Of a stretch of 21,855 bases of DNA, positions 14,338 through 21,843 are shown piece after piece. The stretch covers positions 1 through 21,855 of the forward strand of contig CAYYNP010000169.1 of assembly GCA_964472545.1 (NCBI GenBank), given 5' to 3'. The translations under genes were made by a program, and so were the position numbers. Within the stretch, counting starts at the first letter, position 1; each line of letters opens with the position of its first letter. A model generated the notes under the pieces. It searched no databases. It was not told where the DNA came from and saw only the letters and a program-made list of their open reading frames with translations. Source of the stretch: CAYYNP01 sp964472545 (GTDB taxonomy: Bacteria; Planctomycetota; Planctomycetia; Pirellulales; Thermoguttaceae).

Positions 14338-15574
14338 CGCCGCCCGCGAGAGGCACGCGGGCGCGCGCTCCGCACGAGACGCGCCACGGCCCTTGGTGGT
14401 GATCGGCAACCCGGAGAACCGCCGTGTGAAGTTGTTCTCCGCGGCGGCCCAGGGGCTTGGTTGGCCGGCGCCGCAAGTGGTGAGCTACGAGGCGTTGCTT
14501 CACAACGGTCTCGGGGCGCTGGACATCGTCGCCGCAGGCTCGGTGGTGCGGATCGAATCGCCTGGCGAGAACGCCCACGTGGAGGGCGCGTTGGCGGCGC
14601 TGGGGGCAGAGAACGCGCCGAGAGACGTGCCGCTGAAAGGTCCGCTGAAAGGTCCGCTGCCCAACCGGCGCCGGCTGTTGCGCGTGGAGCACGGGCGGAT
14701 CCACTACCCGGGGCTCTGGTTCTTCGGCTACCGCACGCTGTTGCAGCGGATTCGCCGAGGCTTGGATCGGTTGCCGGTCTGCTGGCTGAACCACCCGGCC
14801 GACGTCGAGTTGATGTTTGACAAGAGCGCCTGCCAGCAGGCCCTTCACGCACACGGCCTGCCAATCCCGCGGCGGTTGGGGACGATCGGCGACTACGCCC
14901 ACTTGCGCCGCCGCATGGCGGAAGCCGGCCTGTCGAGGGTCTTTGTGAAGCTCGCGTACGGCTCGTCGGCATCCGGCGTGGTCGCCCTGCAAACCGGCCG
15001 GACGCGGGTCTCGGCAATGACGTCGGTGGAGGTCGTTCGGGTCGGCGGCGCACTGCGGCTCTATAATTCGCTGCGCCTGCAACGTTTCGACAAGGAGCGC
15101 GACGTGGCCGAGTTGATCGACGAACTCTGCCGCCACGGCGCCTACGTCGAAGCCTGGTGGCCGAAGGCCGGCTACCGCGAGGCCACGTTCGATCTGAGGG
15201 TGGTGGTCATCGGCGGCCGCCTCCGTCACGTGGTGATGCGGACCAGCCGAAGCCCGCTGACCAACCTCCATCTGGGCAACTGCCGCGGTGATTTTCAACG
15301 GTGGCAACGGGAGGCCCCACGTGAGCCGATCGAGCGGGCGTGGCATACGTGCCGCCGCGTGGCGGAGGTGTTTCCGCGGAGCCTCTATTTCGGAATCGAC
15401 CTTGCTTTTGCGCCGGGATATCAGAAGCACGCGGTTTTGGAGGTCAACGCCTTCGGCGACCTGTTGCCTAACGTGCGACACCGCGGCCAGGATACATACA
15501 CTGCCGAGATTGCCGCTGTGCTCGCTTCTGACGATGATACTCAGAACGAAAGGGACCGAACATGCCCGACCTGA
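14306..15574 (+). CDS. STM4014-family protein, ATP-grasp-like
   Basis: 422-aa protein resembling ATP-grasp ligases, which couple ATP hydrolysis to amide or thioester bond formation through an acylphosphate. Visible elements are an N-terminal Rossmann-like part (PLVVIGNPENRRVKLF), the nucleotide-site strand FVKLAYGSSASGV with K215, and the metal-binding strand VLEVNAFGDLLPN with E379 and N381. LMFDKSACQQALHAHGLPIPRRLG is the usual pre-grasp pattern. It starts at ATG 14306 inside the STM4015 gene; the start at 14318 is an alternative, and neither has a strong Shine-Dalgarno. The stop overlaps the ligase gene by 13 nt. A 12-bp in-frame duplication at 14630-14653 gives PLKGPLKGPL. Its probable job is to activate and couple a carboxylate made or used by the neighbouring enzymes; the substrate is unknown. 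Confidence 0.82.
   Translation: MTTDMLPSVSDAARERHAGARSARDAPRPLVVIGNPENRRVKLFSAAAQGLGWPAPQVVSYEALLHNGLGALDIVAAGSVVRIESPGENAHVEGALAALGAENAPRDVPLKGPLKGPLPNRRRLLRVEHGRIHYPGLWFFGYRTLLQRIRRGLDRLPVCWLNHPADVELMFDKSACQQALHAHGLPIPRRLGTIGDYAHLRRRMAEAGLSRVFVKLAYGSSASGVVALQTGRTRVSAMTSVEVVRVGGALRLYNSLRLQRFDKERDVAELIDELCRHGAYVEAWWPKAGYREATFDLRVVVIGGRLRHVVMRTSRSPLTNLHLGNCRGDFQRWQREAPREPIERAWHTCRRVAEVFPRSLYFGIDLAFAPGYQKHAVLEVNAFGDLLPNVRHRGQDTYTAEIAAVLASDDDTQNERDRTCPT
14630..14653 (+). repeat. Perfect 12-bp tandem duplication inside the STM4014-type gene
   Basis: Two copies of CCGCTGAAAGGT (14630-14641, 14642-14653) followed by a partial third (CCGCTG). In frame, giving PLKGPLKGPL. Confidence 0.9.
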
Positions 15575-16863
15575 AGGACGGCGAAACTGTCGAGATGAAG
15601 GGTTCCGCGGCCAAGCCGTACGTGATCAAGAACGTCGGCGGTGTCTACTCGTGCTCATGCCCGGCGTGGCGAAATCAGTCGCTTCCGATCGAGCAGCGCA
15701 CGTGCAAGCACATCCGCAAACTCCGCGGCGACGAGGCGGAGAAGCAGCGCGTGGGCAATGCCCTGCCCGTGCGGAAATCGAAGGCACCGAAGAAGGACGG
15801 CCCGCCGCTGCTGTTGGCCGAGCGGTGGGACAACTCCACCGACCTGGTCGACTGGTGGATGAGCGAGAAGCTCGACGGCGTGCGAGCGTATTGGGACGGC
15901 AAACAACTGCTCTCCCGGCAAGGCAACGTCTACCACGCGCCCGACTGGTTCGTCGCTGCGCTGCCGAGGGTGCCCCTCGACGGCGAACTATGGCTGGAGC
16001 GCAAGAGCTTCCAGCGCACCGTGAGCATCGTTCGCCGGCAAGACAAGAGCGATCATTGGAAGCAGATCCGCTATCTCATCTTCGACGCCCCGGCCCGGGG
16101 CGGCGATTTCGAGAGCCGGATGGCGTTTCTCGGCGATTGCCTCGGCGGTAGCGATGCGTCGCACGTCGAGTTGCTTAAGCAGCACGTCTGCCGAGGACTC
16201 GATCACGTTCGCGAGGAACTCGCTCGCGTTGAGGCACTCGGCGGCGAGGGGCTGATGCTCCGCGAGCCGCGATCGGAGTATCAGGTCGGCCGATCGTCGA
16301 CGCTGCTGAAAGTCAAGACGTTCCACGACGCCGAGGCGGCCGTGCTCGGTCATCAGCCGGGCAAGGGACGCCACAAGGGTCGGCTCGGGGCGCTGCTGGT
16401 GCAGCTTCCAGACGGCACGGAGTTTTCCGTCGGCACGGGGTTCTCCGACATCCAACGCCAGGATCCTCCGCCGGTGGGAAGCACGATCACGTTCCGCTTT
16501 CAAGAGCTTTCCGACGCCGGCGTGCCACGGTTTCCGTCGTTCGTCCGACTGCACAAGCGGGCCAAGGAGAAGAGCGCCTCGAAGAAGGCGACGAAGAAGA
16601 CGGCCGCTACCGCCACGAAGAAGCCGTCGCCCGGTAGAAGTGCGCCCGCCTCGGCCACGCTCCGACACTTTGAACTCAGCGACGGCAAGGCACACAAGTT
16701 CTGGGAAGTCTCGATCGACAATGTCGATGTGACGGTCCGCTACGGCCGGATTGGCGCCAACGGCCGCACGCAGACCAAGTCGTTCGCCGACGCCGACGCT
16801 GCGAAAGCACATGCCGAGAAGCTGATTCGCCAGAAGGTCGACAAAGGGTACGTTGAGGCTTGA
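15562..16863 (+). CDS. ATP-dependent DNA ligase with N-terminal SWIM zinc finger and C-terminal WGR domain
   Basis: 433-aa three-part fusion. Residues about 30-50 form a SWIM-type zinc finger (C31, C33, C48, H50). Residues about 85-255 are an ATP-dependent ligase adenylation domain with motif I SEKLDGVR (nucleophile K103), PLDGELW near 138-144, EGLMLREP (229-236) and motif V LLKVK (248-252). An OB-fold follows to about residue 340, as in minimal LigE/Chlorella-virus-type ligases. A Lys/Ala/Ser-rich linker (342-375) leads to a WGR domain (376-433, core VRYGRIGANGRTQTKSF, with Tyr in place of the name-giving Trp), as found in PARP and MolR-type proteins that bind DNA ends. It starts at ATG 15562 with AGGGA 6 nt upstream and overlaps the STM4014 gene by 13 nt. 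All catalytic motifs look intact. Nick or break repair is the expected activity. Confidence 0.9.
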   Translation: MPDLKDGETVEMKGSAAKPYVIKNVGGVYSCSCPAWRNQSLPIEQRTCKHIRKLRGDEAEKQRVGNALPVRKSKAPKKDGPPLLLAERWDNSTDLVDWWMSEKLDGVRAYWDGKQLLSRQGNVYHAPDWFVAALPRVPLDGELWLERKSFQRTVSIVRRQDKSDHWKQIRYLIFDAPARGGDFESRMAFLGDCLGGSDASHVELLKQHVCRGLDHVREELARVEALGGEGLMLREPRSEYQVGRSSTLLKVKTFHDAEAAVLGHQPGKGRHKGRLGALLVQLPDGTEFSVGTGFSDIQRQDPPPVGSTITFRFQELSDAGVPRFPSFVRLHKRAKEKSASKKATKKTAATATKKPSPGRSAPASATLRHFELSDGKAHKFWEVSIDNVDVTVRYGRIGANGRTQTKSFADADAAKAHAEKLIRQKVDKGYVEA

Positions 16864-16898
16864 GTGGGCCGCAGTGGCCGTCCGCACAGCTCCGGCCG

Positions 16899-19139
16899 TC
16901 ACGACCCTGTATCGCCGGCGCCGGTTGCCGAGATTCGGAGACGCCGGGGCCGTTTGGTCAGTTCGACGCCTTCGGCCGTTACGAGTCCCCATTGGTCGGC
17001 GACGGCCGTGCCCGTGCTGACCGTCTTGCCGCCTTCGGTTAGTGTCCAGGCGAGCTTTGTCTCGGGGGCGGCTGCGAACTGTCGACAGCGCCGGGGCGTG
17101 ACGGTCATCGTGGCCGACGCCGTGCCGCATTGCTCCTGGAGATACATTGTCATCTCCCAGCGCGACGGTTCATCGATGATCGTTTCCGGAATCCACCGCT
17201 GATGCAGATTGATGCCGCCGGACTTCTCGGCGTCGGCGTGGTCGCCGTCGCCGGGCGATGCATCGAGACTGCATTGGCCAAAGGCCGGCAGGCTCTGGTC
17301 TCGCCGCAGTTTCACGACGAACTGCCGCAGGTCGCCGATCTCGCCGGGGCCGTTCGAGTTCCAAACCGCCGCAAACGCCCGTTTGGTCGAGTGCATGGCG
17401 TGGAGCATCTCCGGCCAGGGCATGAAGCCGAAGTCGCCGATCGTATGGGCCGGGTAGGCGCCGTAGGCCGGCCAGCAGAGCCAGTACGGCAACTCCACCG
17501 TGGGATTCTCGCGGACGAACTTGGCGACGTTCATATACTCCCACTGATTCACGCCGCCGAAGTTCTCGCTGCCGGCCGGATACGGTCCCCACTTGCCGGA
17601 TCGGCCGTGCTGCTGGGCTAGCTTGCCCACGGCGAAGTTGCCGTAGCCGTTGCTCATCACGGCGGAGAACCGGTCCCCGTGGCGCAGTGCCCAACAGCCG
17701 AGCTGGCTCCAAAAGTAGACGCGATCCGGATCGACGAAGAAGTCGTCTTGGGCGATCCCCCATCGGGCCGCGGCCAATACTCGGCGTTGTGGGAAGTTGT
17801 GAACGACGCCCTGGTCGTAGCTGCGCAGCGTGCCGACGCATTCGTGCCAGCCTTGCCAGACGCCGCCTTCGGACAGTCCGATGGTCAGCACGCCGCCGAG
17901 GTGTTTGCGTGCGCCGTGCCAGCCGATGCCCTGCAAGCCGGCCGAGGTGCCGCCGTAGGTCGTGGTTAGCACGAACAACGGCCGCCCGTTCTCGGCGTCG
18001 GCGTCCGGCACGTCGGACCACTTGACGATCACCGTCTCGGCCTCGTTGGGCACCTGATGGTAGGGCGGCGCCAGCCAGGAATTATAGACCTCCGCCACCG
18101 TAGGTTTCTGCTGGTTGCCCTTTGCAGGGCGCTGCGTTTGACGCTGGTAGACGATGGCCGGAAACGCCGCCGGCCTTTCCTCCACCGGTTGCACCAGGCT
18201 GGCGCCCGGTCCCAACGCGGCAACGGATTCGCGTCCGTTGACCGACGCCGTCACCGCGTAATAGTGCTTGGCTGGCCGCGTGCAAGTAAGCACGGCCAAA
18301 GCGGTTGCGCGGGGCAGCGGCCGGCCGCCGTTGGTAATCCGATAGCGGGTCATCGGGTACGCCCGCACGTTGTTGTAACCGGGGCGGATCGGCGAGCGCA
18401 TCGTGGGATGGCCCTGGTTGGGATGCTCGGTGTTTTGCACGGCCTTCAGGTTGTAGCAGGAGAGGATCTCGTCGACCTCACGGACCAACTCCGCCTCGCC
18501 GAGCGTCTCGACCGTGATCGGTTTGTCGCTGCGATAGACTCGATATTGCAGCGTGCGTGAAGCACGTGCCGCCGTGACGGCGTCGTGCAGTTCCTCGAAC
18601 GTGGCGTCCGGCTTTCCAACGGGATCTTCGATCTCTCTGAAGGTCAAGAACGTTTGCCCGGATTGGTGTTGGGCCGTAAGTCCGGTGACCGCGGGGATCG
18701 GCCGCGCGGCCTTGCCGAGATAGCTCACCTCGAGCACGGCTTTGCTGAAGTCGACGCCGCCGGACTCGACCACTTCAAGGCTCATGTTCGCGGCCCGGAC
18801 AGCCACGCATGCACGCACCGCAGGCGTCGCATCGAGCGCACCATAGTACGGCCCCAGCAGCGCCAGTGCCGGTGCATCGTCCGGCGCGGGCAGACCCACG
18901 CGTACTGGCGCCCCGACACGGTGCCCCTCGCTCGGCACGCGCAACACCGCCCGGGCCACCTTCACGCCGGCCGGCAGCGCCGAGAGATCAAAGGTAAGCA
19001 CTCCATCGGTGAAGTCCAGCGTGTCGGCGTGCTCGCACGTGGCCCGATCGCCGAACGTCGTCGTCACATAGTCGGCATGCCCGGCGATAGGCATGGCCAA
19101 TGCCAGGACGGCCGTAGCCCCAAGGATCATCGGTCGCAT
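16899..19139 (-). CDS. Secreted multidomain protein with alpha/beta-hydrolase-like core lacking the catalytic serine (paralog A)
   Basis: 746 aa with a signal peptide (MRPMILGATAVLALAMPIAGHA, cleavage near 22). Residues about 23-150 look like a beta-sandwich (DNRLRE-like: DLSALPAGVKVARAVLRV). Residues about 155-340 are fibronectin-III-like, containing SGQTFLTF and LQYRVYRSDKPI. An alpha/beta-hydrolase-like core lies at about 370-650, and a C-terminal beta domain at 655-746. In the nucleophile elbow DPDRVYFWSQLGCW the residue aligned to the usual GxSxG serine is L480, so hydrolase activity is doubtful; S478 two residues earlier is the only alternative. Start is supported by GGAGG 6 nt upstream. 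It follows its paralog with a 30-nt gap, so the two form an operon. It converges on the ligase gene with 35 nt between. Export to periplasm or surface and polysaccharide- or peptide-related binding are inferences. Confidence 0.82.
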   Translation of the reverse strand: MRPMILGATAVLALAMPIAGHADYVTTTFGDRATCEHADTLDFTDGVLTFDLSALPAGVKVARAVLRVPSEGHRVGAPVRVGLPAPDDAPALALLGPYYGALDATPAVRACVAVRAANMSLEVVESGGVDFSKAVLEVSYLGKAARPIPAVTGLTAQHQSGQTFLTFREIEDPVGKPDATFEELHDAVTAARASRTLQYRVYRSDKPITVETLGEAELVREVDEILSCYNLKAVQNTEHPNQGHPTMRSPIRPGYNNVRAYPMTRYRITNGGRPLPRATALAVLTCTRPAKHYYAVTASVNGRESVAALGPGASLVQPVEERPAAFPAIVYQRQTQRPAKGNQQKPTVAEVYNSWLAPPYHQVPNEAETVIVKWSDVPDADAENGRPLFVLTTTYGGTSAGLQGIGWHGARKHLGGVLTIGLSEGGVWQGWHECVGTLRSYDQGVVHNFPQRRVLAAARWGIAQDDFFVDPDRVYFWSQLGCWALRHGDRFSAVMSNGYGNFAVGKLAQQHGRSGKWGPYPAGSENFGGVNQWEYMNVAKFVRENPTVELPYWLCWPAYGAYPAHTIGDFGFMPWPEMLHAMHSTKRAFAAVWNSNGPGEIGDLRQFVVKLRRDQSLPAFGQCSLDASPGDGDHADAEKSGGINLHQRWIPETIIDEPSRWEMTMYLQEQCGTASATMTVTPRRCRQFAAAPETKLAWTLTEGGKTVSTGTAVADQWGLVTAEGVELTKRPRRLRISATGAGDTGS

Positions 19140-19169
19140 CTGCGTCCTCCTTCGCTGGAACTCTCTCGC

Positions 19170-21077
19170 CTACTTCGCACGTCGAATCACCAGCCGCGCC
19201 GGCGGGCCGAACGTCACGCTTTCCAATACGATCCGGCCGTCGCCGTCGACGGTGAACTCTCCGCCGCCGAGTTGCTTCCCCTGCCCGGCAAGCTCGGTAA
19301 GCGTCCACGTGAGCTTCTCGCCGGCAGCAGGGCAAAAAGCAGCGGCGTTACGGACCGTCGTTTCGAAGACGCCCGTGCCTGCATAGCTGACCGTGCGGTC
19401 GGAGAAGACGGTGAACTCGAGGCGGTCTGCCGTGTCGACGATGCTCTCCGACTCCCAACGGACGCGGTCGTTCAGCCGGCCTCCGCCGCCGTAGCCGCGG
19501 TCGCCGGTAAGGAAGTGCTTCTCCACAAACGCCGTGTTGGGGCTGTAGGCCAGCGGCCAGGTGGCCAGCAGCGGCCGATCGGACCGCGGCTCGAAGACGC
19601 CGCGCGGCAGACCGACGAAGTCCGATCCGCCCCAATAGAACTGCACCATGAAGGCGTTGCGGCTGGTGCGGAAAGCCTGCATCAGTTCAGTCTGCTGCTT
19701 CCAAGTGAAGCTCATGGAACCGGCGCCGAGGGTCACGTAGGGCAACGGCCGGTCGGTTGTCTTCACGTAGTCGATCAGGTTGGCCACCTGCCAGATACGG
19801 GTGCCCTCTTCGGTCTCGAGATCCCACTCGCGCTGTCCCCAGACCTCCTCGATTCGTCCGATCGGTGTGGTTCGAGGACGATCGTCGGGCCGCCAGTTGT
19901 ACATCACGAACGTATCGGGCGTTTGCGCCGGATTGGGATCGGGATTGCCGTCGGCGAGCACGTAGGCGATCTTTCCCGGCCGCTTCAGGCCGTACTGAAC
20001 GGCCGCCGTGCCGCCCCAGTAGCCGCGTCCGCCGACGGAAACGCGTGCCGGATCGGCGCCGAATTCCCCAAGCGCCCAGTCGATGCCCGCGTCGACCCGC
20101 CGCGCGAAGAACGGGCGGACTGTGCCCTGCTCCAGCGGCTTGTCCGTGCCCAGCGCGTCGTTGTAGCCGTAGCCATAACTTGCATACGGCGCATCGTGTG
20201 GGCCGATCAACACGGTGTCCTGGCGATGCGGCCAGGGGGGCTTTAGATAGCGCTGCCGAACGTCGTGGAAGAAGACGCCCAGCCGCTTGATCTTCGCCGC
20301 GGCGTATCCGGCGGGAACGAACACGCCCCAGTTGTAATACTCGCCGGGCCGATGGCTCAGCGGCGGTGAGGCCCATTGCACGTAGCGGTAGCGCCGGCCG
20401 GGATAATCGTAGAAGACCGTAACGTCTGCCCCGCCCTGCAACACGGGCTCGCCGGGCCCGACCGTCTCGGCAATCGGTCTTGCCAGCGCCTGCATCGTGG
20501 CGGAATCTTCGCGGCCGTCGACGGCAAGCACTACGGCGTAGTAGGCCTTGCCCGGCTGCTTCGGGCTGTGTACGTACAGACCGACGCCCGGCGGCAACCG
20601 CTCTGCCGGCTCGACGGCAAACCGCTCGATCACCACGTCGTCCATCTGCGGGGCGTCGGGCGTGTAGTCGCCGAAATAGTCTGAACGGGCAAGTTCCTTG
20701 GCCAGCTCGAGGTCGTCGATGGCTCGGCGCCGAACGGCGGCAATACACTGGTCGACCGATCGCCCACGGACGTTGTAAACGCTCAGCGGCGCGACTTCGG
20801 CGATTCGTTCCGTGGTAGCGAGCGTCGCCGCGGTGATCGGCGCCGTGTGGCGGTAGACGCGATAGCGCACCTGCGGCCCGTCCTCGAGCCGCGCAAGCAC
20901 GTTCTTCAGTTCGCCCCAGGTGATCTGCTCCTGCTCGACGAGCGGGTCGGCCTCCGCAAAGACCAGAAAGGTCTGCCCCGCCCGGTGAATCGCTCGCAAT
21001 TCGGCGTTCGCCGCGGAGCCGGTCGCCGCGAGCCACAAGACCGTTACCAGCAGGGCCGACGTGCGCGCTGCGTACAT
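19170..21077 (-). CDS. Secreted alpha/beta-hydrolase-like protein lacking the catalytic serine (paralog B)
   Basis: 635 aa, first gene of the tandem pair. Signal peptide MYAARTSALLVTVLWLAATG with cleavage near SAANA. It lacks the N-terminal beta-sandwich of paralog A and begins directly with the fibronectin-III-like part (AGQTFLVFAEADP, VRYRVYRHTAPI). A hydrolase-like core follows, then the same C-terminal beta domain (KLTWTLTELAGQGKQLGGGE against KLAWTLTEGGKTVSTGTAVA in A). The elbow reads DPARVSVGGRGYWGG, with G352 where the serine should be. Paralogy rests on shared order and motifs, not a computed alignment. I chose ATG 21077 because GGAGG lies 6 nt upstream and a clean signal peptide follows; a start 45 codons upstream would mask it. 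Function unknown. Confidence 0.82.
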   Translation of the reverse strand: MYAARTSALLVTVLWLAATGSAANAELRAIHRAGQTFLVFAEADPLVEQEQITWGELKNVLARLEDGPQVRYRVYRHTAPITAATLATTERIAEVAPLSVYNVRGRSVDQCIAAVRRRAIDDLELAKELARSDYFGDYTPDAPQMDDVVIERFAVEPAERLPPGVGLYVHSPKQPGKAYYAVVLAVDGREDSATMQALARPIAETVGPGEPVLQGGADVTVFYDYPGRRYRYVQWASPPLSHRPGEYYNWGVFVPAGYAAAKIKRLGVFFHDVRQRYLKPPWPHRQDTVLIGPHDAPYASYGYGYNDALGTDKPLEQGTVRPFFARRVDAGIDWALGEFGADPARVSVGGRGYWGGTAAVQYGLKRPGKIAYVLADGNPDPNPAQTPDTFVMYNWRPDDRPRTTPIGRIEEVWGQREWDLETEEGTRIWQVANLIDYVKTTDRPLPYVTLGAGSMSFTWKQQTELMQAFRTSRNAFMVQFYWGGSDFVGLPRGVFEPRSDRPLLATWPLAYSPNTAFVEKHFLTGDRGYGGGGRLNDRVRWESESIVDTADRLEFTVFSDRTVSYAGTGVFETTVRNAAAFCPAAGEKLTWTLTELAGQGKQLGGGEFTVDGDGRIVLESVTFGPPARLVIRRAK

Positions 21078-21145
21078 GGGTGGCCTCCAATCGCTGAGGC
21101 GGACGCGTCTTCTCTCTATCGACGTCGTCCGGTCGTGGAGCACCC

Positions 21146-21177
21146 ATTGTAGCGAAGTGGCGATGGGAATCCCATCG
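21146..21177 (-). promoter_or_regulatory. Possible promoter/operator of the secreted tandem pair
   Basis: On the - strand, TACAAT (plus-strand 21146-21151) is a good -10 box about 70 nt upstream of the paralog B start. No clear -35 hexamer lies 16-18 nt further upstream. Instead that position is covered by an inverted repeat with 7-bp perfect arms and a 3-nt centre (CGATGGG/CCCATCG, 21161-21177). Such a palindrome over the -35 region would suit a regulator site. Weak evidence, single site. Confidence 0.3.
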
Positions 21178-21195
21178 TCGGTCCGCCGAAACCGG

Positions 21196-21402
21196 CTATC
21201 GAGCGGCTTCAAGCGGCGCCGGCAGGCCGCCGAGTTCGTTCAAACGGTCGGATCGCGACTGCCACGGCGGGCCGTCGAGCACCACGATGCCGCCGGTGTA
21301 GACGAAAATTCCGCCGGGCAAGATGACCCAGCCGTTGTTCGCTTGCCCGTCAAGCCACGCCCGTACTGGCGAATCGGAGGATTCCGGCACCTTCACCATC
21401 AC
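21196..21402 (-). pseudogene. Remnant of a DNRLRE-like C-terminal segment
   Basis: A 68-codon open stretch on the - strand contains VRAWLDGQANNGWVILPGG, which resembles the helix-strand core of DNRLRE-type beta-sandwich domains in secreted planctomycete proteins. The remainder (GPPWQSRSDRLNELGG) does not continue the domain. No Shine-Dalgarno or signal peptide is visible and it is far too short for such a protein, so I read it as a decayed fragment. It may also be chance. Confidence 0.3.
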
Positions 21403-21628
21403 GCGTAGCGATACCGGCGGCAGTTTGTCCGTCTACTACAGTCTGGCCAGCACGGCAACCGACGGAGCCGATTACGACGCGCTGCCCGGTACGCCGGTCA
21501 CCATTGCCGACGGGGTCTCCTCGCTTGACGTCGTGGTCACGCCAATTGACGACGCCGACACCGAAGGCAACGACACGGACGAAGAAGACGAATCGGAAGA
21601 GGACTTGCTCGAATTCCTGTTCGATTAG
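21360..21628 (+). pseudogene. Calx-beta domain fragment, probably the 3' end of a lost or truncated surface protein gene
   Basis: About 90 codons encode one recognisable Calx-beta repeat: SGTFTITRSDTGGSLSVYYS, TATDGADYDALPGTPVTIAD and SSLDVVVTPIDDADTEGND. An acidic tail and a TAG stop at 21626-21628 follow. Calx-beta domains bind calcium and usually occur in long secreted or surface proteins. Here no signal peptide or earlier domain precedes it in frame. The possible ATG at 21323 gives an unrelated leader and no Shine-Dalgarno. The stop and the acidic end EEDESEEDLLEFLFD look like a natural C-terminus, so the 5' part was probably deleted. A short expressed protein from 21323 cannot be excluded. 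Confidence 0.5.
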
Positions 21629-21733
21629 GTTGTCTCGGGTCAGTCGTAGACGGAAGATCTCGGCCACCACGCACTTGCCGAGACTCAATATCGCAGCGGC
21701 AATCCGAGGCATAACCCAATGCGGTTCATCACC

Positions 21734-21755
21734 GATGGAAGGGGTTCCCCTCATC
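21734..21755. repeat. Short hairpin, possible terminator or processing signal
   Basis: GATG-GA-AGGGG, loop TT, CCCCT-CATC: nine base pairs with a 2-nt bulge. No T-tract follows on either side, so intrinsic termination is uncertain. Confidence 0.3.
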
Positions 21756-21825
21756 GTCGCAAGTCGTTAAACTAGAATAGGTTGGCAGCTTCCGTGAGTG
21801 AGCATTCGCCGAACCCGTTCGTAGT

Positions 21826-21843
21826 GCCCCGATTCATCGGGGC
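21826..21843. repeat. Perfect 8-bp inverted repeat with 2-nt loop
   Basis: GCCCCGAT, TC, ATCGGGGC. It is strictly palindromic and intergenic, near the right edge. It resembles short palindromic repeats I have seen between planctomycete genes; copy number cannot be judged from one window. Confidence 0.5.

Noticed and set aside
18585..20246. 553-codon plus-strand open frame over the secreted pair
   Set aside because: Crosses the gap between two minus-strand genes that have signal peptides and good Shine-Dalgarno sites; no domain content.
19687..21147. 486-codon minus-strand open frame in another frame of paralog B
   Set aside because: Extremely Arg-rich and lacks the signal peptide and motifs found in the chosen frame.
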